Below are positions 11,210-23,069 of a stretch of 64,000 nt of DNA, piece after piece. The stretch spans positions 1,068,299-1,132,298 of the forward strand of contig JANPYM010000014.1 of the NCBI GenBank assembly GCA_025890175.1, in the 5' to 3' direction. The first letter of the stretch is position 1; each line of letters begins with the position of its first letter. The notes beneath the pieces were generated by a model. That model searched no databases. It had not been told where the DNA came from and worked only from the letters and a program-made list of their open reading frames with translations. The DNA comes from Ciborinia camelliae. Its lineage: Eukaryota; Ascomycota; Leotiomycetes; Helotiales; Sclerotiniaceae. The translations under genes and the position numbers were made by a program.

Positions 11210-14200
11210 ATGGATTCAAGAGTTCTTAAATCGAGAAATGAAATATTTCAGGAGGTAAGGATGGCTCCTAACCAACTCTTCTCATCGCAATATTGATATC
11301 GGGGAACAGCTCAAACCATACTGTGTCAGCCTCAGTCAATTGGCACTGAAGAACGCCGGTGATAGTAATACTCTGATACTATCGACGGAAAAGCTTCTTG
11401 GCGCATTGCAGCGAACGTGTGAAAATGAAGCTTTCGATGAGAAACTGGCAGATTGTACGTTCTTGAAAATTTTAATTGTTTCACCTCAACCTCTAATTCA
11501 TCAACAACAACTGACTAGAAGTGCGCTACTAGATGTGTTTTTCCCGTTATCGCAAATCTTGCGCTTGAAACAAAAATATACGGATGAACTGTCAGAGCTC
11601 ACAGTGAAATGTCTTAGGCTGCTTCTGGAGCAGGGTTGGCGAAACTACATTGCGATTGATCTTGCCAAACAACTCTTGATTCTTCTGACTTTGATGATTG
11701 GAGGAGTGCCAGGACAAGATCCAAGACCACCCCCAGAAGAAATTATCATTGAAGCCCTTGGTGCCCTTGCAGCTTTATTTGCTGACTTGGCGCGCACTCC
11801 CGGGACTTCCACCGCAATCACAGATGAAAGTACGGTACCAGCACTTGGACATTGCATTACAACAATACTTGATGCAATCACTGAGGGGCCATCGGTAGAA
11901 ATACAAATAGGAGGCTTGAATGCTTTGAGAGCTGCATGGAACTGTATCAAAGATGTGCAGGCTCATGCCAAGTTCCTCCCAGGAACGGTCTCGGCGCTCA
12001 CGAAATGCCTCACACCCACAACAACCTCTCGAAGGTCACAGAAAACCATTGCCATGGCGCTTGAATGTCTACAGCTGGTTCTAACCACAGTCTTGAGTGA
12101 TATCATGACTCGTACTATAAGGGCAAGCAAAAACACGGAGGTGAAGGCGGGAGGTGATGGCCAACACGATATGCTCACAAAATCCTGGCTAACTGCTACT
12201 ACTTCTCAAATCAAACTTTCTCTTGCGAACGTCTTGAAACTACGCACGCATAAATCCCACAACGTCCGTATTTCACTCAATCGATTTTGCATCGTTCTCT
12301 TGGATGAGTGTCATGATACGTTGGTTGATTCTACGTCCATTCTTGTAGAAACTTGCCTGTCATTAGTTAGTACAGAAGATGCTCTCGATGCGGGCAGAAC
12401 GTCTATTGTAGATCTGGCCGCCATTCATTCAAACATCGGAGAGTCGATCAAGGGAACATTTTATCATTGGGCGAACAGCTTGCCACGAGTGATGCAAATG
12501 AATGATGAGACTGCCAAGGTATCTGCTTTACACCAGCTTTCCGCTTCGTATGGACTGTTAAGTACGTTGAACTTGGGCTCTTGTATCCTAGACGACGCAC
12601 TTTCGAAATCACTTCGAGACAGCCTTTCTAGTGCAATAGAGGCCTCTTCACTGCCTAGGATGATGCAAGAAACTTCACTGAACCCGAATAGTCAGGCGTT
12701 GATGGTCTTATCGGGCGAAAAGATGCTCTTGAGTGATTTTGCACCCATACTGATGCCGGAGGAAAGTCAAAAATCCACACGAATCGCAATTTCAACATTT
12801 TTAAGGTCACTGAGCGAATCGCAATCACGAATGAGTATGGCTAATGAGATGCTTGAGTATGTCCGACACGCTTCTGGCCCAAGTTTACTGGCTGCCTACT
12901 GGATTTCGTCCCAGTTGATACAGTTTGCTGCTTCTAAGAACGGGGAAATGGATGAATTTTTCGAATCAACACTTCTCGCTCCCGATGACTATCTAGCTGC
13001 GAGTCAAGATTTGTATTCATACTCTCTATCAGTATTATCTAGCGAAGACAGCAATTTGGATTGGCGAACAAAAGCAGTCGCGTTAGAGGTTGTGTCTAAT
13101 TCTGCTCAGCGCCTGAAGGAAGACTTTCGAGGAGAACTTGTGGATATACTATACCCCGTATCGCAGCTTCTCGGTTCACCCAGCCAAGATTTAAGAGAGC
13201 GCGCTACTGTTTGTCTTAATGTCCTCGCCAAAGCCTGTGGATACCCGAGTACTCGAGAACTGATTGTTGAGAACGTTGATTATATGGTGAACGCAATTTC
13301 ATTGAGGCTGAATACATTTGACATATCACCTCAAGCTCCACAGGTGTTAATAATGATGATTCGACTTACGGGACCCTCGTTACTTCTTTACCTTGATGAT
13401 GTGGTATCTTCTATATTTGCCACTTTGGACAATTTCCATGGGTACCAGGGGTTAGTAGAAGGTCTATTTGCAGTGCTTGGAGAGATTGTAGAGACTGGCG
13501 CACAGTCTCGCCAATTGCAACTACCTGACGCACCAGTTGTTGATGTTACGAAAGCTAAGACTCCTATCATCACACTCGATAGTATCGTTCAGAAAATTGA
13601 GAAGCAACATCGGAGAATTGAAGCTGAGCAAGATATCGTACCGAACGACTTCCCAAGAGAGCCATGGAAAAATGCCTCCGCACTATTAGACGAGATGGGT
13701 GAACGTGGTGAAAACCACGAAGAAGAATCCAACGAAGCAAGAGAGATACAAAAGGTACCCGTAACGAAAACCTACACTATGGTTCAGAGCATCATCCGAC
13801 TCTGCCAGCACTATCTTACCAATCCATCCCCAAATTTACGCACACGACTACTTGGTCTAATTAGCACATCCTCCGCTGCTTTACGGAGCGACGAGGAAAG
13901 TTTTTTACCTCTCGTCAACGATATATGGCCGGTAGTGATAGATCGACTATATGACAAGGAGTCACACGTTGCCATCGCAGCTGCAGACTCTATTGCCACC
14001 ATATGCAGATGTGCTGGCAACTTTCTCGCCACGAGAATTGCTGTGCAGTGGCCTCGCCTAATGACTCTGGCCAGACAGACCCGGGCTAACATGTTGGCGG
14101 AGAAGTCTGGATCTGGTGGTCGTGGAATATATTCTCAGGCAGCGCAGATGTGGGAGAGCATGGTGAAGCTTTTGATGGCCATAGTGGAATGCACGGGGGT

Positions 14201-14393
14201 GAACGATGAAGCATTTGACGATGTTCTGGATCTTCTGGCATTTATCATACGTGACAGAAGAGATGTTCGCGAGGCATTATCGGCCGTGAATGCAGATGCG
14301 GTTTGGTTAGTTATGCAGGTTGGTGTGCGTCGTGAAGTTAGAACACCTCTACTTGACAAGTACTTATCCCCTGGTCACTTCACAGTAGTTTAG
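11210..14393 (+). CDS. TTI1: TTI1 (TEL2-interacting protein 1), TTT complex HEAT-repeat subunit
   Basis: Exon 1 is 11210-11254 and exon 2 is 11310-14393, with a 55-nt intron (GTAAGG..CAG). The first exon codes MDSRVLKSRNEIFQE and joins in phase to LKPYCVSLSQLAL, matching the F-x-x-LKP-CV-LSQ start of TTI1 proteins. Without this exon the long frame has no ATG near its start. The product is 1042 residues, almost all amphipathic helices with LL/LxxLL repeats as expected of HEAT/ARM solenoids. A charged insert with a PREPWKNA motif lies at about residues 785-800, followed by the conserved C-terminal part. In other fungi and animals Tti1 binds Tel2 and Tti2 to form a co-chaperone that stabilises PIKK kinases (TOR, ATM, ATR, DNA-PK, Tra1). 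The neighbouring eIF5 gene is convergent and unrelated. Confidence 0.85.
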
Positions 14394-14712
14394 CGTAATG
14401 AATCACGTCACCCTGTTTACAGACATGGCTACAATCTCTCACAATTTCTCAATCAAGGACTTGTACACAACTAGTGAAAGAGTGGAATTTGTTTATCATT
14501 GGCACCAGTAGGACTTTTGTGTGATGTTAAGAAGCAATATCGAAAAGGACAGTAGTAGGCAGCCAAAACAGATCTATGAAAGGTGCTCGGCTTGAACGTG
14601 AGTCCAGATACTTTGATTGGCGTAGAAGGATAGACAGTGATGCTATTTATGACAAAAACTTAGAGATGAGATGAAACACACCACGCGAGCCGGCTGTAGG
14701 TTTTTTTACCCC
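14394..14712. other. Convergent 3' intergenic region, TTI1/TIF5
   Basis: These 319 bp lie between the stop codons of two genes pointing at each other. They presumably hold both 3' UTRs. No gene or repeat is visible. Confidence 0.6.
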
Positions 14713-16055
14713 TTAATCGGAGTCATCATCGCTCTCGGCCTCGGCTAACCATTTCAAGAACTCCTCTGCCGACTTGCGAACTTTCTTGCTTACGGCAAGG
14801 TCGTTGGTGTATTTCTTGCTGGCTTTGGTACCCCACTTGGTGAGAACTTCTTCGGAGATGACGTCCTGATCATAGAGGAGCATGAGCACCTTGGAAGTTT
14901 TCTCGTAGAATTCGGGGTTCTTCTGGCCGCGTTGACCGATGTACTTTTCAACACCACCGAGAAGAGACTTTTCGTGTTTCTCAGAAGTGACCATCTGCAA
15001 CAACATTAGTATTCATACACGATGGCCGGGATTAATGCATGTGGGCTTACATTTTTAAGCATGCCTGCGCGCTTTGGGATTTGTTTCACGATGTTGTCAT
15101 CGAAAAGTGTGAGAGCAAGGACTACGAGTGTGCGGTGCTTTGCCTCGATTCCCAACTCCTTCGCCTTGAGATAGATTTCAAGATCGTCCACCTTACTCAC
15201 ATCACCCTTCGCGGCTGTCTGTTCTTCGATCCAGTTTGCGAGTTGATCGTAGGTCGAATTTCCGCCAGCCTCCTCATCCTCGTCCTCATCTCCACCACCG
15301 CCACCTAAAACGAGTTTTTGCTTGAGATCATCAGGAAGTTGTTGTTGACGTGCCTTGATAGCCTCTGGGGACATATCAACAGCCCAGTCGTCGTCTTTAA
15401 CTTCGGCAGAGTGCTGGAGCTCTTCTGCCTGACGAACAAGCTCATCGTCGCTCGGCGCATCGAGTGTCACCTCGCCGCTGCCATTGGCATTGTTGTCGTT
15501 GGATCCATTTTCAGATACGTTTTCGCTTCCACTAGCATTTCCATTCTCTTTGGCATCGCCCTTGTCTGCCTTGGCCTTACGAGCCGCCTTCTTTTCTGAT
15601 TTGTCCTTCTTGTTCTTCTTGGGTTGATTTTTCATTATGAAGCCACTCAACTTGAGTCTGGGGTCGACCAATGAGCGCTTTCCGCATGCCTTGCAATCCA
15701 ACACGATATTGCCGTCTTTGAAGATTACTTCGGTTTCAGGGTTCTTGCACCCCTTGCAGAGCACGAACTTGTTGATGAAGCCATCTAGATAATCCTGCAA
15801 CTTGCTTGCTTCATGGGCACCGTTGATGATCCAACGATCATCAGCAGGGTTGGTATTGGTTTGAGCTCCGAGTTCGAAGCCGAAGTACTTGATAACATAT
15901 GCTCCGGGGCGGGCCAAAGAGTTGGCGATGCTGGTGAGGTTGACGATGACGGTTTTGATTCCGTTACCTTTACCCTCAATCTTAGACTGGATTTTCTCCA
16001 TCTTGTATCTGTAAAAGTTGTCCTTGACATCGCGGCGGATATTGACGGTAGCCAT
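14713..16055 (-). CDS. TIF5: Translation initiation factor eIF5
   Basis: Exons are 16055-15051 and 14994-14713, with a 56-nt intron (GTAAGC..GTTGCAG), giving 428 residues. eIF5 is the GTPase-activating protein for eIF2-GTP-Met-tRNAi at start-codon selection. The N-terminal domain shows the conserved FYRYKM block with the arginine finger at R16 (Arg15 in yeast), then GRG/GKGNGIKT and YFGFELGAQT. A Cys4 zinc ribbon follows (CKGC at about 97-100 and CKAC at about 120-123). The middle is acidic and Lys-rich low complexity. The C-terminal W2-type HEAT domain spans the intron and ends in FLKWLAEAESDDDSD, the aromatic/acidic tail that binds eIF2-beta and eIF3. The length is close to yeast Tif5 (405). 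Reading through the intron would end at VSPHALIPAIVYEY, which is not family sequence. Confidence 0.95.
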
Positions 16056-17642
16056 GGTTGCTGATAGGTAGCTTGAGTCGAAATATGTATTTTCGAGAAA
16101 GTTAAGGCGTGCAGTTATTTGTTAGGTAGTCTGATATTCTGAGATATAACATGCAGAAAAGTTTGACTTCCTGAAGGGGCAAAGGCGGTCGAGTTTGGTG
16201 AAATTTGCTAGGTGGTTACGGGAACATTCGAATCGAAGAGGATAATACTTAGCCGTTTGAGCTGAAGTAAGAACTACAAGGTTTCCGCGGTATGCGAAAT
16301 GGTTGCAGCTCGAGAGGCGGCTGATGTCTGAGGTCGTTGGCGTTGGGTGTGAGATACATATAACGCAGATGTATCACTGTACGTGCTGATAGCTTTGGTT
16401 GAAGAGTTTCAAGGGAAGAATGCCCTTGTTTGCAAAAAAAAACGGAGTTCTGCCTGATAAATTAATATGCAGGTCGTAGAGATTTTTTTATCGTTTTATG
16501 AGTCTGAAGGTTGATGTCCTACAGGCAAAGAAAGCGAAGAGCAAAAGTGTTGTTTGACAATTCGATTCGTGAGGCGTAGGGTCCGTTTGTTTGAATTTTT
16601 AGAAAGATGGAACCGTAGAGAGTGCCACGGTCCGGTTTAAATGGATTTGATTGATTTGATTGATTTGATTTCAAAGGATCTTCAATACCGTCTTAATGTA
16701 TTGTTGATGAAGTTATTGTTTTGTCTTGTTGTCCTTGTTTTTATGCTTGTGGTTGTTGTTATGGTTGTTGTGGTGGATTGAAATTGAAATTTGTTTGGGT
16801 GGGCAAAGAAAGAGGAAAGAGATGATTGATGTTGTTTGTGGTGGAGGGGAAGAAAGAATTTGAAAGAATTTGTGAATAATAAAAAGGGTTCGGATATTGG
16901 TAGTGTGGTACAGTTATTAAGGTGGTAGTGGAGTGGAGTTGGGAAAAATACCGGTAAGCGGTAAGCGGTAAGCGGTAAGCCCTGGTCCAAAAAAAGAAAA
17001 AAAAAAAAAGAAATGGGGCTAAAAGGAAGAGGAAGGAACGATGGAACTACAGTACCCGACATGATGGATACGTTGACATGAGGAAACATTGTACGCTAGC
17101 TGAGTTTTCTGAGTTTGAATAAATACCTATCTATGTACTATGTACTTATTAAGGTACCTACCTGAGGTACGGTAAGGTACGGCATAGTACGGCACGGTAT
17201 GGCACGGTATGGCACGCACGGTACGGTATTGAAATAGATGACCGATTTATTTACCTACTAGTCTTGACCGTCAACTGGTAGGTATCATATCATACTTATC
17301 AAATAATCGAATCATCAACATAACATTGAAATGAAAATTAATACCAATATATTGGTATCGGTATTGGTATTGGTATTATTGCTCAAGAAATTATAAAAAA
17401 TACCTACCTCCTACTGGTACACGTGCTACTCCTGAGCATGTAATTGGTTTTTGGTTTACTTGTATTAATAATAATTGATTATTTGATGTTGAATATCCAT
17501 GTTCATCCTCATCCTCATCCTCATCCTCTAACATTGAACCATCCTGATTATCTCCAGGTACTCACTTGCCAGGGCACTCATCTAATACTAGGTCATAACA
17601 TACCCTCCCTTTTTATCCTTCTTCTTCCCTTCCCTTGCCAAT
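16056..17642. other. Intergenic region upstream of TIF5 and THI6
   Basis: This 1.6-kb divergent gap is rich in simple sequence. It has four CGGTAAG units at 16952-16980, an A-rich run at about 16989-17010, repeated GGTACGG/GGCACGGTAT words at 17160-17230, TATTGGTAT repeats at 17340-17385 and CATCCT repeats at about 17502-17531. A 135-codon open frame on the minus strand (16682-17089) is low-complexity Phe/Pro/Thr text and is not supported as a gene. I looked for the conserved TPP riboswitch words upstream of THI6 and did not see them. Confidence 0.6.
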
Positions 17643-19481
17643 ATGGCTCTTGAGAATGTTGATTACTCTCTGTACCTCGTGACTGACTCTACACCTGCTA
17701 TACTTGGTAACAGAGATCTTGTTGACGTGGTCGAGGCCGCAATTCGTGGGGGTGTGACTATTGTCCAATATCGAGATAAAGTCAGCGACACAGCTGCCCT
17801 GGTTGATACTGCCAGAAAATTACATACCGTCACACAAAAGTACAAAGTTCCTCTTCTAATCAATGATCGAGTCGACGTTGCTCTCGCCGTTGCATGTGAG
17901 GGTGTGCATATTGGCCAGGATGATATGGGTAGGCCCCTTGTCGTGAATGAGGTCTTGTTTTATTCTCTTCACACGTCCCTGACTCTATCTTAGACCTGCA
18001 GACCGCGAGGGTATTGTTGGGTAAGGATGCAATTATCGGAGTCACAGTATCCAATATCCAGGAAGCTTTGTTAGCATCTGAAGCTGGTGCGGATTATCTG
18101 GGAATTGGCACCATGTTCGCCACGCCAACGTAAGCATAGCATGACTATTCAAATTTGGCATTCAGTATTGGGATAGGTATTGAAAGCTATGAAGAGATCA
18201 AGTGATACTCTTTTTAATATACAAGATTACTATACACGACCCTTTTTTATATAGAATGGACGACTGCCTCGATTAATCTTCAGCCCTAACCTATTTCCTT
18301 AATCCAATGGAATGGACTCTAATGAATGTCAAAATAGGAAAACCAACACCAAGGATGTCATTGGAACTGCCGGAACGAAGGAAATCCTCGATTTATTACA
18401 TAAATCAGGGAGCCAGGTGCGAGCTGTTTCAATAGGAGGCATCAATTCATCGAATTTGCAGCGTGTCCTGTTTCAGTCGGCCGCAGCGGGAAAACAGCTT
18501 GATGGCGTGGCTATTGTCAGTGCCATTATAGCAGCAGAAGATCCCGAAAAGGCTGCTAGCCAGCTTGCCGAGCTCATATGGGCCCCGGCCCCGTTTGCTT
18601 CAGCACATTTAGCAAATGATCAGATCAAGAAGGATCCTCGCGAGCTTTTATTACAGGTTCCAGGTGTCATAGGAGAGGTCGCGAAGAAAACCCCTTTATC
18701 TCACAATATGACAAACCTAGTAGTACAGAACTTTGCGGCCAATGTTGCTCTAGCAATTGGGGCCTCACCTATTATGGCAAACTATGGAGAAGAAGCTGCA
18801 GACTTGGCCAAGTTGGGAGGAGGGTTGGTCATTAATATGGGAACGGTTACCCCAGAAGGTATACAGAATTACTCACAGGCTCTAAGGGCATACAACAAGG
18901 AGGGAGGACCAGTTGTTCTTGATCCAGTTGGTTGTGGGGCCACTTCCGTAAGACGGTCAGCAGTCAAGTCACTTCTAGCTGGCGGTTATTTCGATGTCAT
19001 CAAAGGAAATGAAGGGGAAATTAAGACCGTATCTGGATCACTTATTCAGCAACGAGGCGTGGACAGTGGTGCGAGTACGTCAAGTCCCATGGAGAAAGCA
19101 ATACTTGTGCGTGATTTAGCACTGAGGGAGCGAAATGTGGTGCTGATGACTGGGGCAATCGATATCTTAAGTGATGGGGTACGTACTCTTGCGGTATCTA
19201 ATGGTCATGAAATCCTGGGTAGGATTACGGGAAGTGGCTGCGTTTTAGGCACCATCATCTCGGCAATGTTGGCCGTCAATCGCGGAGATAAGCTTCTTGC
19301 TGTACTATCAGCATTGCTTCACTATGAAATTGCGGCCGAGATAGCAGCTGTACGAGATGATGTGAGAGGTCCGGGTACATTTGTTCCGGCTCTGATTGAT
19401 GAATTATACGCCATACAAAAAGCAAATTCTCAAGGTGATTTGCGATGGCTGGAAAGGGCGAGAGTTGAAGTCATAGTATAA
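17643..19481 (+). CDS. THI6: Bifunctional thiamine-phosphate synthase / hydroxyethylthiazole kinase
   Basis: Exons are 17643-17928, 17994-18129 and 18338-19481, with introns of 65 and 208 nt; the product is 521 residues. The N-terminal half is ThiE-like: YLVTDS, VTIVQYRDK, LLINDRVDVALA, GVHIGQDDM and, across the second intron, ATPTKTNTKD. It condenses HMP-PP with HET-P to thiamine phosphate. The C-terminal half is ThiM-like: NMTNLVVQNFAANVALAIG, MGTVTPE, DPVGCGATSVRR, GNEGEIK and TGSGCVLGT with the catalytic-type Cys. It phosphorylates hydroxyethylthiazole. The fused order is the usual fungal Thi6/Thi4-type arrangement. The second intron is long for this genome (208 nt) and would make a retained-intron product stop early. 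Fungal thiamine genes are often repressed by thiamine, but no control element was recognised. Confidence 0.95.
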
Positions 19482-19757
19482 AAATACCTATTCTACAATA
19501 AATCTATAGCACTGGAATGTTTACCTGCATAAATTTCCCGTTGATACTTCAGGTTGTGCAATTGACCATTTTCAAGCCGCACCAAAAAACCCTGTCATCC
19601 GGAACGGGAGCTCCATTTCGGCACGCGAATGCGTTCCGGCTCATTTGCTCCACATCTTCGGCTCACCTGGTACATACCTACCCCACTACCCCAGGAAATA
19701 CAATAATACCCCCAACAAGTAAACACAACCAAATACATTTCAATTTATCATACAAAG

Positions 19758-20967
19758 ATGATAGAACACCTAGGAAAACGCCTGAGTAAGTCTCCATTTA
19801 CTACCTCTTTCCGGATTCCACATACTTACTCAACCCCTCAGACAGGCCCGTCCTCTTGTTCGTTATCCATCCACCCATCATTGCAACCCTCCCCTCCGTC
19901 CCCTTCCCCCCCCTTCCCTCCCCTCCACTCCACTAACCTCCTTTCTCANNNNNNNNNNTCCCCCCCTTCCCTCCCCTCCACTCCACTAACCTCCTTTCTC
20001 AAAAAGTATCTGTGACATCCAGGAGAAATTCCGAAAAGCAATCTGGGAATATGAGAAAATGTGCGTCATCATCCATTTTCCCACCCCAAACTCTAGCGAC
20101 CTATCGATCGCCAACCCAACCTAACCTTCCGTTCATCCCCCAGCATCGCGACCACCCAGAAAATGATAAGAGCAAGCAATATCCTGCACATACCGATCTA
20201 CGCCACGACGCAGAACCGCGCGCGATTAGGAGAGACGTGCGCCGAGCTTGTTATTCCCAATGCAGTTGAGCATGCGGATAAGACGGCTTTTAGCATGGTA
20301 TGTGTGTGAATGATATCATCATCCATACTCATGTTCATTCATTTATAGATTTTGGAGTTGGACTTTTAGACCTTGGTCTTCTATGATACGAGATGATATT
20401 CCCCATTTATAACGGACGCTAGCTAACCTATAAATTTAATACAGTGGACGCCTTCCATCTCTCGACACTTCAACTCCGCCACCCCATCCGAAGTAATTCT
20501 TGTGGGAATCGAATCGCATATCTGCGTTACTCAAACAACGTTGGATTTGTTGGCCCATGGTCACAAAGTGAGTGGAGTTGAGATTTAAAGCATAAAGATG
20601 TTAATACATGACACAGGTGTATGTCTTAGCCGATGGAGTAAGTAGTTGTAATCCGCAAGAAATACCTATAGCGCTTGATCGTTTGAGAGCTGCTGGGGCT
20701 ATTGTGACGACTTCGGAGTCTATTATGTATGAGATTATGGGTGATGCTAGGTATGTAGATTTCCCCCTTTCTACAATATGCAAGTCAAGCTAATTCTTTT
20801 AGTATTCCCGAGTAAGTAACATGCCATATTTGTTGCCCTGTGATGTGACAACCACTGCTAGATTTATTAACGCCCCCTTTTATAGGTTCAAAGAAATTGC
20901 TACTCTTGTGAAGGAATCTTCGGCGAGCACCAAGGATGTGATGAGTACCCTTCTTAGTAAGATGTGA
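19758..20967 (+). CDS. Isochorismatase-family cysteine hydrolase (ISOC2-like)
   Basis: Eight small exons are inferred: 19758-19785, 19842-19857, 20007-20060, 20144-20297, 20445-20567, 20617-20750, 20803-20811 and 20886-20967. They sum to 600 nt and a 199-residue protein, the normal size of the family. Exons 1-3 join to RPVLFICDIQEKF, with the catalytic Asp in CDIQ. Exon 3/4 gives EKIIATTQKMIRASNILHIPIY and the TTQNRARLG block. Exon 4 ends at DKTAFSM with the likely catalytic Lys. Exon 5 holds VGIESHICVTQTTLDL with the likely nucleophile Cys. Exon 6 holds VLADGVSS. Exon 7 is a 9-nt micro-exon. Intron 2 contains an assembly gap of 10 N. ISOC1/2-like proteins are predicted hydrolases whose natural substrate is mostly unknown; nicotinamidase activity should not be assumed. 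Confidence 0.85.
19905..20001. other. Assembly gap (10 N) flanked by duplicated C-rich sequence
   Basis: Ten N occupy 19949-19958. The 35 bases before the gap (19914-19948) and the 35 bases at 19967-20001 are identical, and each is preceded by a C run of 8 and 7 respectively. All of this lies in intron 2 of the isochorismatase gene. The simplest reading is that both contig ends cover the same sequence and were joined without merging the overlap. Confidence 0.9.
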
Positions 20968-21099
20968 AAGGAATATCTAGAGAAGGCAAAGTTAAAATCC
21001 ATAGGTGAAGATATGATGTTTTTGATTTAAGTTATCTGAACACTAAGCAGCCAACTACATAAATATTACTCTGCATCATTTGCTCAGAATGCGTGCTTT

Positions 21100-23069
21100 T
21101 CAATCACACATCAAGGAGTCCGTGGGTGTGACGGAAGCCTTTGGTTTGCTGGTATTCATCCATGCAAAAGCTGAAGCACCGCCTACTGGATTTGAGGATC
21201 TTGGAATAGTTGTAATCACTTTAGCGCTCTTCTGCTCCTCGGAACTTACTCTCTTTGGTTCCCAACGAACCTGTTGTTTGTCAGTTCCATTGGGTTGATC
21301 CTTTCGTTTGAGGTCAGCCATTGATCTTAAAGGTGCCGGCTCATAAGCTGAACCCGTTCTTGCGCCCGACGATGAATGACTTGCAGCTAAAGTCGACGGC
21401 GACGAAATAGATTTTGATGGCTTCAGTATTTTCATACTTCGACCTCCACGAACTGCTCTTTGATATCCGCTGGTAGAATCTCCATTATGATCAGAAGTCA
21501 AGGGGGTACTGCCTTGTCGCCATGAACCCCAAGTCCCCACCGGTGTTTCACGTTTGGACGTGCCAATTGTATCTGTAGACTCGACCTTGTTTGCATCGGC
21601 CACACCTTGATCAGATTTAGATAACCTTTCTGAGCCTGAAGTATTGTCGTTGGCTTTCATTAAATTATCAGGTTCAGACGCGGGAGCAATATTGTGAACA
21701 GGCGATGACGAGGTGGCGGTAGAGTTTTGGGATTTTGTAACAGCTTGGGATTGGAAACCCGAGTTTGCTGGATTGACATGACCACGTGACCCTTCAACTA
21801 CATCGCTTGTGCCGGTAGGCTCGATCTTGGATCGTTGTTCACTGGGAGTAAAAGGAAGGGCCGTTGCTTTTAGTTCATTCTTTTCAGGTGGGATGTTGGC
21901 GATGCACAAATGCTTGAAGAGAAGTTCATCCTCTGGCCGAACGAATGGTACAGACAGTTTGTTACGATCATCGCCGAACAGTGTCATAAGATTTTGCGAG
22001 AAGAGTATATCTGCGTTGTGCGCACGGAGGGTATCACTACCGATAAATACGCGAATAGATTTCTTGTGATCAGAAGCGGATCGTTGATTCATTCCAACTA
22101 CCTCGAAATCAACTGTAAGAGCAGGCAATTGAGAGCCGGGACTATTTGATCTAGAAGATGATTGCGTTATGATTGCCTCCGGGAGGTACACAGGTAGCCT
22201 GATAACGTAGCGTCCCTTTGTAGAATCTTTTTGCATCTGATTTGTCAGGCCAAGCTCTTTCATAAGCGAATAGTCAAGAGTTGATTTCTGTGAACCTGTA
22301 CAGATATCGGCATAGAGGAGTGCACTATGAGAGAAATTGACAGTAAGCCAGCATCTGATAATAGAAGGTACTGATCCCAGTATGAATAGGCCTGGAGGAG
22401 GGTCTGGTATTTCCAAGGGCGAATCGTCATCTGGATCGCCAATCATGAAATTGGTATCCAAACCTAGACTACTTGTGCGCCCAGAGGGAACAGAATGGGT
22501 CGAGTGAATAGAGTGACCAGCAGAGCTATGCCTCCCATCCGACTTATGTGATGAAGAGCGCTCTGTCAATGGATGGCTGCCAAATCCACTAGTCGGGCGA
22601 ACGGGACCAAATTCCCCTGGTGACCTTGACGCTTGTGCCCAATGTGACCCTTGCAGAGCGCTCACATCGAAACGTACACTATTTGCTCTCGAAGCTCCTC
22701 TACGTACCGGTTCTTCGTCATTATCTAGATGAAGACTGCCAATAAGATTTTGCTCTTCTTCATCGTCAAAATCGTCAAAAACATCCGTAGGAGAGTTGTG
22801 GACGGGACCTATCATTTACTATGTTAGTGGTGGCCTGAAGAGCCTTTTAAGGATCAACCCTAACACATACCATGTTGAGGAGTACCGCTCAGAATGCCAG
22901 GAAACGGTGAGTTTGTACCCCAAACAGATTTGAGGGCGGCATCATCCGCTTGGCGCTTCTCCAATCTCATGAGGCGGTCGGAATGGTTTATTTGTACGGC
23001 TTGTACATGCTTCATGTCCATTTGAACATGATATAGTTCTTCTCGAGTAGCCGGGAACTGTGAATCCAT
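21100..23069 (-). CDS. Unrecognised Ser-rich protein with possible inactive retropepsin-like domain
   Basis: Exons are 23069-22871 and 22808-21100, with a 62-nt intron (GTATGT..ATAG), giving 635 residues. The N-terminus has a predicted coiled segment (EELYHVQMDMKHVQAVQ..RLMRLEKRQADD). It is followed by an acidic FDDFDDEEEQNLIGSLHLD motif and a Ser/His-rich linker. A compact domain at about residues 215-375 begins LFILGSVPSIIRCWLTVNF and has ADICTGSQKSTLDYSLMKELGL-type text, later LTVDFEVVG and IRVFIGSDTLRAHNADILFS. This order resembles retropepsin folds (xDTGAxxS..ll..lgl, then ILGxD), but Cys replaces the catalytic Asp. The last 250 residues are Ser/Thr/Pro-rich and basic, probably disordered. 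I do not know a name or function. The fold assignment is inference. Confidence 0.75.

Noticed and set aside
16682..17089. 135-codon frame upstream of TIF5
   Set aside because: Low-complexity Pro/Phe/Thr text over simple repeats in a 5' region; no conserved motif.
17100..17642. TPP riboswitch upstream of THI6
   Set aside because: The conserved CTGAGA and ACCTGATC aptamer words were not found by eye. A covariance search would be decisive.
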